From assembly GCA_018820315.1 (NCBI GenBank), contig JAHJOQ010000152.1, forward strand, positions 1 through 58,277: a stretch of DNA of 58,277 nt, read 5' to 3'. The position numbers and the translations under genes were made by a program. Below the pieces are notes generated by a model that saw nothing but the letters and a program-made list of their open reading frames with translations, was not told the DNA's origin and did not search any database. Numbering within the stretch: the first letter of the stretch is position 1; the number at the start of each line of letters is the position of its first letter. Below, one piece after another: positions 52,617-58,277 of the stretch. The stretch comes from Candidatus Zixiibacteriota bacterium. Its GTDB lineage: Bacteria > Zixibacteria > MSB-5A5 > JAABVY01 > JAHJOQ01.

Positions 52617-55028
52617 ATGACAAGAATATTATCAGCTCTGCTTGCATTATCCATATGTGCGGTAACCGCTCTTGGCCAGGATGATCCGCACGGTATAACA
52701 GACACGATCCGTATTGCCGATGTGACTGCTGTTCCAGGCGACAAGATCCAAGTCGAAGTTTATATTTTTAGTGATATCGAGCTCCTCAGTTTGACGGTCC
52801 CCGTGAAGTTTGCTAAAGAGGTCCTCACCCTTGATTCGATCAGGTTCGACGGCTCCAAGCTGGAGTATCTGAGCAGTCACCCCTACGCAATCGATAACGA
52901 GGCAGGTACCGGGCTGATAGGCGGAATCGTGCTGACAGAAGAACCGATTCCAGCCGGAACGGGGCTTCTTGCGACACTCGATTTCACGGTCGCCCAAGCC
53001 GCTGAAATCGGGCAGACGTATATTTTTGATACTGTGTTCGTGCCCCCGGCCGGTTATGTTCTGCTGGTCACAGTCGATCATGACAAGGTTCGCCCCGCGT
53101 TCGCACCGGGTCACCTGACTATCGTCGACCAGAACAAAGCCCCCATTTTCCGTGAGATTCCTGACCAGGTTGTTTTCGAGGGCGATTCTGTCACGTTTAT
53201 GGTCAGCGCACTGGACCCGGATGGCGGGAGTATTTCATACTCTTCAATGAAATTGCCGAACGGCGCGTCGTTCGATGCTGCCACCGGTCAGTTTACCTGG
53301 ATTCCGCCTTACACCGGACCGAATTCCGCTGTCGGAAGCCCTTGTATAGTCAAATTCATTGCTTCCGATGGAGAGAACTCGAGCCACTGTGCTGTTGATA
53401 TCACGGTTCTTAATCGAAACCGCGCTCCAGTCGTGAACACTCCGGATACTGTCGGCTGTGATGTCGGTGATTCAATCTTCCTCGTCATTTCAGCAGCCGA
53501 TCCCGATCTGGAAGCTGTGGAAGTGGATGTGACCAGTCTTCCATACGGAGCTGACTATCAGCGAGGGAATCCGGGGTATGTCAGCTGGAGAACTTCTCTG
53601 TCTGACTCGGGCAGCTACGAACTACTGGTCACAGCGACCGATGCCATCGGAGCTGAAGCCACTGAGACTCTGACGCTGTTGGTACATCCCGCAGCGCCAT
53701 GCGAGTTGGATATATCTGAAACACAGGCAATCAGCGGCAATACAGGAATCGTAGAAGTCAGCCTGCGCAACAGAGTGTTAATCGATCATATAAACCTTCT
53801 GATTCACTATGATCCGACTGCCTTGACACTGCTGTCAACATCGGCGGTCGGTACTCGTGTTGATTATTGGGAGCAGTTCATTGAGACCATAAATGAGATC
53901 GACGGTCGCGTTTGGCTCGATGCTGGCGCGAACCTCCCGGGTCACGATGGTAACGATCCACTGGAGATTGGGGATGGACCTGTGATGAAACTCAATTTCC
54001 TGGTAACATCCGATCTTGATTTTGCAGGTCAGCTTGTGCGAGTTGAGTTTGAATTTGTCGACACGCTCTCTCTCCTGGACAATACGCTAATCACGCCTGA
54101 AGGAGAAGTCCTCGGTCAGGGCGATGTCAGCTATGATAACGGTTCCATTTTCATTAAACAGCATGACGCTCTGATCGGCGATATTAATCTCAATTCAGTG
54201 CCGTTTGAAGTTGGCGATATTGTCTACTTCACAAACTATTTTATCGATCCGGCATCTTACCCGCTTGACGGTGACCGTTGGGGAAACTCCGACATTAATC
54301 AGGATGGCCGACCGGGCACAATCGGCGATCTGATCTATCTTATCAACATAGTCAGCGGAAGTGGTGCAGGCAAAATCTCTGCGGACGAGCACGCCGGTAG
54401 CACGGCGAATGTAGATGCTCGTGTCGTATCCACCGGAACTGATATAACTGTCGAAAGCGCCTCACCGGTTGGTGGCGCATACTTTGTGATATCTTTGGAA
54501 GGCGAATCGTCAATTGAGGCGGTCGCGGGAGGTGATCATAGGAAGGTTGATATTCACCAGTCGTTTGACGGCGAGCTGCTGCGAGTACTGGTGCTGAGCA
54601 AGGATGCCAGCGGTATTGCTGCAGACGGTGAGCCGGTTCTCAGGCTTTTGCATGACGGTGGTTTGAGGGTCTCAATCAAAGAAATGATGTTTGCTGATCA
54701 GCAGGGGTTCTCGCTTACGGCGGAGTTGGGCAAAGCAACACAATTGCCGGCGTCGTTTACGCTCGATCAGAACTATCCTAATCCATTCAATCCATCGACA
54801 AATATCGGATTTTCATTGCCTCGCGAAGGACAGGTCAATCTAAAGATATATAATATTGAAGGTAAGCTTGTAACTACGCTGGTAGATGGGCTGATGCCTG
54901 CAGGCCGACACACCGTGGTCTGGGATGGCAGAGATAACACGGGCAGAGCTGCCGCGTCCGGCATCTATTTCTACCGACTCAATACTGGAGAATTCAGCGA
55001 CACGAGAAAGATGACGCTGATCAAGTAA
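52617..55028 (+). CDS. Exported cohesin-like/Ig/dockerin-like protein with type IX-like sorting domain
   Basis: The start is placed at the ATG giving a signal peptide ('MTRILSALLALSICAVTALGQ', 803 residues total); upstream in-frame starts would bury it. About 26-165 is a cohesin-like domain ('VTAVPGDKIQVEVYIFSDIELLSLTVPVKF'). Two He_PIG-type Ig domains follow (about 172-270 and 273-362), then a second cohesin-like domain (365-510; 'INLLIHYDPTALTLLS'). A dockerin-like pair is at about 515-590 ('GDINLNSVPFEVGDIVYFTNYF', 'SDINQDGRPGTIGDLIYLI'). The end is the sorting domain ('DQNYPNPFNPSTNIGF', 'LKIYNIEGKLV', 'GIYFYRLNTGEF', 'RKMTLIK'). The next gene starts 48 bases later and is probably cotranscribed. 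Confidence 0.9.
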   Translation: MTRILSALLALSICAVTALGQDDPHGITDTIRIADVTAVPGDKIQVEVYIFSDIELLSLTVPVKFAKEVLTLDSIRFDGSKLEYLSSHPYAIDNEAGTGLIGGIVLTEEPIPAGTGLLATLDFTVAQAAEIGQTYIFDTVFVPPAGYVLLVTVDHDKVRPAFAPGHLTIVDQNKAPIFREIPDQVVFEGDSVTFMVSALDPDGGSISYSSMKLPNGASFDAATGQFTWIPPYTGPNSAVGSPCIVKFIASDGENSSHCAVDITVLNRNRAPVVNTPDTVGCDVGDSIFLVISAADPDLEAVEVDVTSLPYGADYQRGNPGYVSWRTSLSDSGSYELLVTATDAIGAEATETLTLLVHPAAPCELDISETQAISGNTGIVEVSLRNRVLIDHINLLIHYDPTALTLLSTSAVGTRVDYWEQFIETINEIDGRVWLDAGANLPGHDGNDPLEIGDGPVMKLNFLVTSDLDFAGQLVRVEFEFVDTLSLLDNTLITPEGEVLGQGDVSYDNGSIFIKQHDALIGDINLNSVPFEVGDIVYFTNYFIDPASYPLDGDRWGNSDINQDGRPGTIGDLIYLINIVSGSGAGKISADEHAGSTANVDARVVSTGTDITVESASPVGGAYFVISLEGESSIEAVAGGDHRKVDIHQSFDGELLRVLVLSKDASGIAADGEPVLRLLHDGGLRVSIKEMMFADQQGFSLTAELGKATQLPASFTLDQNYPNPFNPSTNIGFSLPREGQVNLKIYNIEGKLVTTLVDGLMPAGRHTVVWDGRDNTGRAAASGIYFYRLNTGEFSDTRKMTLIK

Positions 55029-55076
55029 CATGAATATACCGGAGAATACTACTCAATATCAGAAGAGGTTAATCAT

Positions 55077-57356
55077 ATGTTAAGATTCAAGTTTTTGGTA
55101 GTGGCTGCCGTCATTCTGCTCGTTGCAGGGGTATGGACGGCAGCGTTCGCCCAGATCGAGACGGTAGGGGATACTATCCGCGTTGTCGACGCTTACGGCG
55201 ATCCGGGCGATACCATACCTGTGATGCTGTACCTGGCAAACACAATAGAAGTGGGCGGATTGAACTTCCTGCTCAGATTCGACAGCACTCACATGGCACC
55301 TGCCTACGACTGGGCTTCTATCAACACGTGGGGAGACGAGACGGCGCCTTTGCACTATGATCTTATCAATCGCGGGGCGGGGAAGTTCCTATACACGAAT
55401 TCCATCAATTCAATCGACACAAGTTCGACTTTCGGCCACATTGTCACTGGCGTCTTTATCGGCGATCCGGACTTGGCGGACGATATCGCGGTTGGTGCAG
55501 GTACGTTCGTTAGATTCTATGTATACATTAAACCGACTGCGATAGCAGGCGATTCCATCGCAATCACTCCGTTTGACGAGCAGTTCAGCGGCGGGCGAAT
55601 GAACGAGTATTTCGACCCGGATGGCGTCGACAGCAGATACCCGTTTAAGATACGGGGATGGGTCCATGTCAGCGGCACACCGCCAGAACCGGATCATAAC
55701 GAGCCACCTTTCTTCACGCAGCCATCGTCTACTGTGTTCACGGTGGAACAAGGCAATCAAGTGCAATTTGTGGTTGGTGCCGCTGATCCCAATACAGGGC
55801 AGAGGCTGGAACTGAGCATGGTCAGTGGCCCATCCGGTTCCACATTCTCCGATGCCATTGGCTTCGGAAGTGTGTCGAGTTCCTTCAGTTGGACGCCAAA
55901 TATCTCTCAGGCCGGCTCATTCAATGCCTCTTTCAGAGTGGAGGATGATTCTGCTGCGGTCGCCAATTTCAGTGTGGTGATCAACGTTACTGCTCCCGAA
56001 ATCGAAGAAGATTTGCTCTATACCACATCTCAGGAAGCGCATCATCTTGTTAGGGGTGGCATTCCGGGTGTGAACGATGTCAGTGTTCCGGTCAACCTGA
56101 GTGACCTCAATGTTCTTTACGGAATTCAATTCGATCTCACGTATGATTATTCCGTGATGTCGATGGATTCGATCACGCCGACAGATCGGCTTTCCGGATT
56201 CGAGACGTATACCGAGGTGATTGGGCCGGGAGTCACGAGGCTTCTAACCTTTCATCTCGACGGTGACAGGATTGCAGCCTCAGTTACATCGAACGCGATC
56301 TTCTATTGCTGGTTCACGATGAAATCTACAGCTTCACCAGGGTACTACCGTTTCAAACTTAGCAATGGTGTTGCTGCAGTAAGTCCCGACCCGGAACAGG
56401 GCTCGGTGGCCATCCTCGTGGATACGCTCGGCACAATTGCCGTCGACGCTCTCGGTGATGTGAATCTCGACAGGAAAGTCGATGTGGCTGACCTCGTTTC
56501 AGTGGTCGCATACATCATTGGAAATTCCTCTCTGTCAACCAGGAATCACCGGGCGGGCGACATAAATGCCGATAGCTATGTAAACGTGGTCGATCTCGTG
56601 GGAATCATAAACATGATCTTCACGAATGTCAGCCCGTCTCCAGTGCCGAAAGCCATGTTTGCAGGCGGGTCGGCAGAACTCGACATCGTCATGATGGCAG
56701 AGAATTCACGTGGTGATCGCACCCTTGCACTGAGAGGGGATCTACCAACTGAAGTTGCGGGAATGCAGTTCGATCTGAAATTCGATCCCGAGCTTGTCGA
56801 GCTGGGTCAGCCCGAACGGACAGAATTGACCACAGGTCTCGATCTGTTAGTGAAAGATCAGGGTAACGGCCGACTCCGCGTACTTATGTACGTCGACCCG
56901 AACGACCTGAAGGACGTCGTAGAATCGGGAGTAGGCGATTTGCTTACTGTGCCGATATACAGCATTGGTGATTATGCAGTCTCAGATGACGCGGTTACTA
57001 TCGAGGGAAGCGTTTTGTCCGACCCATCAGCGCAGGAGATTCCTGTGTCGAGAAAGACCGGACAGCTTCCGCAAACATTCAGCCTGGAACAGAACTATCC
57101 TAATCCATTCAACCCGGAAACTCACATCAGCTTTTCGATTGATGGACAACAGGTGCAGAGCGTACGATTGGATGTCTATAACATTCTGGGTCAGAAGGTC
57201 ACAACACTGCTTGATGACAATCTGGCGCCCGGGAGTTACCAGGTCACGTGGGACGGCACAAGTTCTTGCGGGGAAAAACAGGCATCCGGAGTCTACTTCT
57301 ATAACATCGTGGTAGGTGAGAGCCGCGAGACGAAGAAGATGGTGCTCGCAAAGTAA
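55077..57356 (+). CDS. Exported cohesin-like/dockerin protein with type IX-like sorting domain
   Basis: The 759-residue protein starts at ATG after AGAGG. Residues 1-26 are a signal peptide ('WTAAFAQ'). About 28-200 is a cohesin-like domain ('VVDAYGDPGDTIPVMLYLANTIEVGGLNFLLRFDS'); 205-305 an He_PIG-type Ig domain; 312-455 a second cohesin-like domain. Residues 458-530 form a classical type I dockerin ('GDVNLDRKVDVADLVSVVAYII', 'GDINADSYVNVVDLVGIINMIF'). About 535-655 is a third cohesin-like segment ('EVAGMQFDLKFDPELVEL'). The sorting domain ends it ('EQNYPNPFNPETHI', 'LDVYNILGQKV', 'GVYFYNIVVGES', 'KKMVLAK'). With its two neighbours it forms a set that carries both partners of a cohesin-dockerin pair in one chain. 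Confidence 0.9.
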   Translation: MLRFKFLVVAAVILLVAGVWTAAFAQIETVGDTIRVVDAYGDPGDTIPVMLYLANTIEVGGLNFLLRFDSTHMAPAYDWASINTWGDETAPLHYDLINRGAGKFLYTNSINSIDTSSTFGHIVTGVFIGDPDLADDIAVGAGTFVRFYVYIKPTAIAGDSIAITPFDEQFSGGRMNEYFDPDGVDSRYPFKIRGWVHVSGTPPEPDHNEPPFFTQPSSTVFTVEQGNQVQFVVGAADPNTGQRLELSMVSGPSGSTFSDAIGFGSVSSSFSWTPNISQAGSFNASFRVEDDSAAVANFSVVINVTAPEIEEDLLYTTSQEAHHLVRGGIPGVNDVSVPVNLSDLNVLYGIQFDLTYDYSVMSMDSITPTDRLSGFETYTEVIGPGVTRLLTFHLDGDRIAASVTSNAIFYCWFTMKSTASPGYYRFKLSNGVAAVSPDPEQGSVAILVDTLGTIAVDALGDVNLDRKVDVADLVSVVAYIIGNSSLSTRNHRAGDINADSYVNVVDLVGIINMIFTNVSPSPVPKAMFAGGSAELDIVMMAENSRGDRTLALRGDLPTEVAGMQFDLKFDPELVELGQPERTELTTGLDLLVKDQGNGRLRVLMYVDPNDLKDVVESGVGDLLTVPIYSIGDYAVSDDAVTIEGSVLSDPSAQEIPVSRKTGQLPQTFSLEQNYPNPFNPETHISFSIDGQQVQSVRLDVYNILGQKVTTLLDDNLAPGSYQVTWDGTSSCGEKQASGVYFYNIVVGESRETKKMVLAK

Positions 57357-57366
57357 TAATCGATCT

Positions 57367-57394
57367 GCGCTCTGCCTGAATACAGGCAGAGCGC
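57367..57394 (+). terminator. Hairpin terminator
   Basis: A perfect 12-bp stem (GCGCTCTGCCTG / CAGGCAGAGCGC) with loop AATA begins 11 bases after the stop of the 55077 gene. The T-run is weak (GTTCG). Confidence 0.75.
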
Positions 57395-57574
57395 GTTCGA
57401 GTTGGAACACCTGAACTGAAATGAATCTTATGAATTACATATTGCGCACGGAATGCACGATCACAACTCGGTCACGCGGATTCCGCGTCGACCACTGGAC
57501 TAAGCATCCAGAGTCGACAACGGAACCATTTAGCAGCCGATTCTTTGATATCTTACCTCTGAAAGGATATTGCA

Positions 57575-58277
57575 ATGGCACCTGGTGATACAAGACGAAG
57601 GTGGAATCCATGGCCGAGTGTTCGGTTCAAGGCTTGCGCTCCAGCTCTGGTTGGTCTGCTGTTGATGATGTTTCCCATAACAGCAGTAGCCCAGAATCAG
57701 GCTCCGGTATTGACTCCCATTGGTGCGAAAGCAGTAGATGAGGGCGTTAACCTGAACTTCGGTATATCGGCCTCTGATGCTGATGGAACTATTCCGACGC
57801 TGACTGCCGAGGATGTTCCTCTCAACGCTACGTTTGTAGATAATGCCAATGGCACCGGCACGTTCGACTTTAATCCCGACTTCACACAGTCAGGTCCATA
57901 TAATGTGAGATTCATCGCATCAGACGGCGCACTCGCAGACACAGAAGTTGTCGCGATCACGGTTAGTCATGTAAACCTTGCTCCTGTGCTTGCAGGTATT
58001 GGCGCTCAAGTCGTTGACGAAGGCGCGAACCTGAACATCGGTATATCGGCCTCTGATGCTGATGGAACTATTCCGACGCTGACCGCCGAAAACATTCCGA
58101 CCAACGCTACGTTTGTAGATAATGCCAATGGCACGGGAACGTTCAACTTCAATCCTGACTTCACTCAGTCTGGTCCATACAATGTCAGATTCATCGCATC
58201 TGATGGAGTACTTGCTGACACTGAAATAGTAGCTATCACAGTCAACAACGTGAATCTCGCTCCAATAATGACTGCCA
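57575..58277 (+). CDS. Exported protein of tandem Ig-like repeats, 3' partial
   Basis: The frame opens at ATG after GAAAGGA and runs off the window with no stop (234 codons visible). An Arg-rich N region and a hydrophobic stretch form a signal peptide ending 'ITAVAQN' (about residue 41). Two copies of a 93-residue Ig-like (He_PIG/cadherin-like) repeat follow: 'APVLTPIGAKAVDEG...' and 'APVLAGIGAQVVDEG...', with a third beginning 'LAPIMT'. The repeats are nearly identical even at DNA level, so the gene has expanded recently by tandem duplication. Such proteins are usually long surface adhesin- or filament-like molecules. The C terminus, and whether it has a dockerin or sorting domain, lies outside the window. 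Confidence 0.85.
   Translation, partial: MAPGDTRRRWNPWPSVRFKACAPALVGLLLMMFPITAVAQNQAPVLTPIGAKAVDEGVNLNFGISASDADGTIPTLTAEDVPLNATFVDNANGTGTFDFNPDFTQSGPYNVRFIASDGALADTEVVAITVSHVNLAPVLAGIGAQVVDEGANLNIGISASDADGTIPTLTAENIPTNATFVDNANGTGTFNFNPDFTQSGPYNVRFIASDGVLADTEIVAITVNNVNLAPIMTA
57697..58254 (+). repeat. 279-bp tandem coding repeat
   Basis: Two units with a period of 279 bp (93 codons) are visible. For example, the bases from 57761 and from 58040 (GGTATATCGGCCTCTGATGC onward) are identical for more than 40 positions, and a second identical block encodes 'NATFVDNANGTGTF' in both. A third unit begins at the window end. Confidence 0.85.

Noticed and set aside
1-58277. CRISPR arrays, tRNA or rRNA genes, phage or transposase genes
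   Set aside because: I looked in the larger intergenic stretches for spaced direct repeats, tRNA T-arm motifs and transposase-like frames and found none. A tRNA covariance-model search would be needed to be certain.

Overview
The window reads as a chromosomal segment of an uncultured-type bacterium of the FCB group, most likely candidate phylum Zixibacteria (inference). The reasons are: many large exported proteins that end in a paired dockerin-like module (core '[18 protein letters not shown]'); other exported proteins that end in a type IX-style C-terminal sorting domain ('NQNYPNPFNPST ... GIYFY ... KKM.L.K'); a complete classical menaquinone pathway; and moderate GC. No phage, transposase, CRISPR array, rRNA or tRNA gene was seen.

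Layout. (1) 1-8440: exported, multi-domain, dockerin-ended proteins in tandem (PPC-like, BACON/Ig-like and dockerin modules), each with its own promoter and hairpin terminator, plus one small membrane protein. (2) 8480-17810: mixed housekeeping and accessory genes: a LeuC/aconitase-family dehydratase, a TPR-aspartyl protease, an MFS exporter, a repeat-rich stretch with a gene remnant, a divergent GlpX-like phosphatase, a PruA-type dehydrogenase and a lipoprotein. (3) 17860-29980: a menaquinone/chorismate locus. menG-aroF-menF-menD-menH-menB-menA-menC-menE run tightly spaced or overlapping from one good promoter. They converge on a hot-dog thioesterase (menI candidate), which diverges from a chorismate synthase carrying an N-terminal dead shikimate-kinase-like domain. 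DAHP synthase and chorismate synthase supply chorismate; MenF/D/H/C/E/B/I/A/G take it to menaquinone. (4) 30030-36970: lipoprotein, secreted BNR/TSP3/dockerin protein, XRE regulator plus membrane partner, FabL-like enoyl-ACP reductase, CPA2 antiporter and ferredoxin-NADP reductase-like protein. (5) 37110-44405: translation and peptide-processing cluster: rpmE, DUF1385, prfA, a membrane protein, tldD, tldE, a 74-residue Tat-signal peptide gene and prmC. (6) 44560-47250: isolated flagellin-like gene with a sigma-54-like site, a GNAT acetyltransferase behind an operator-like palindrome, and an HDOD protein. (7) 47580-58277: second exported-protein cluster: a Cys/Trp-rich dockerin protein, three proteins combining cohesin-like, dockerin-like and sorting domains, and the start of a protein made of near-identical 93-residue Ig-like repeats.

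Most notable: a possible self-assembling surface system of cohesin-like plus dockerin-like plus sorting domains; the tldD-tldE-coupled small Tat peptide; the pseudo-shikimate-kinase/chorismate synthase fusion in a complete menaquinone locus; and two genes whose promoters imply nearly leaderless transcripts.
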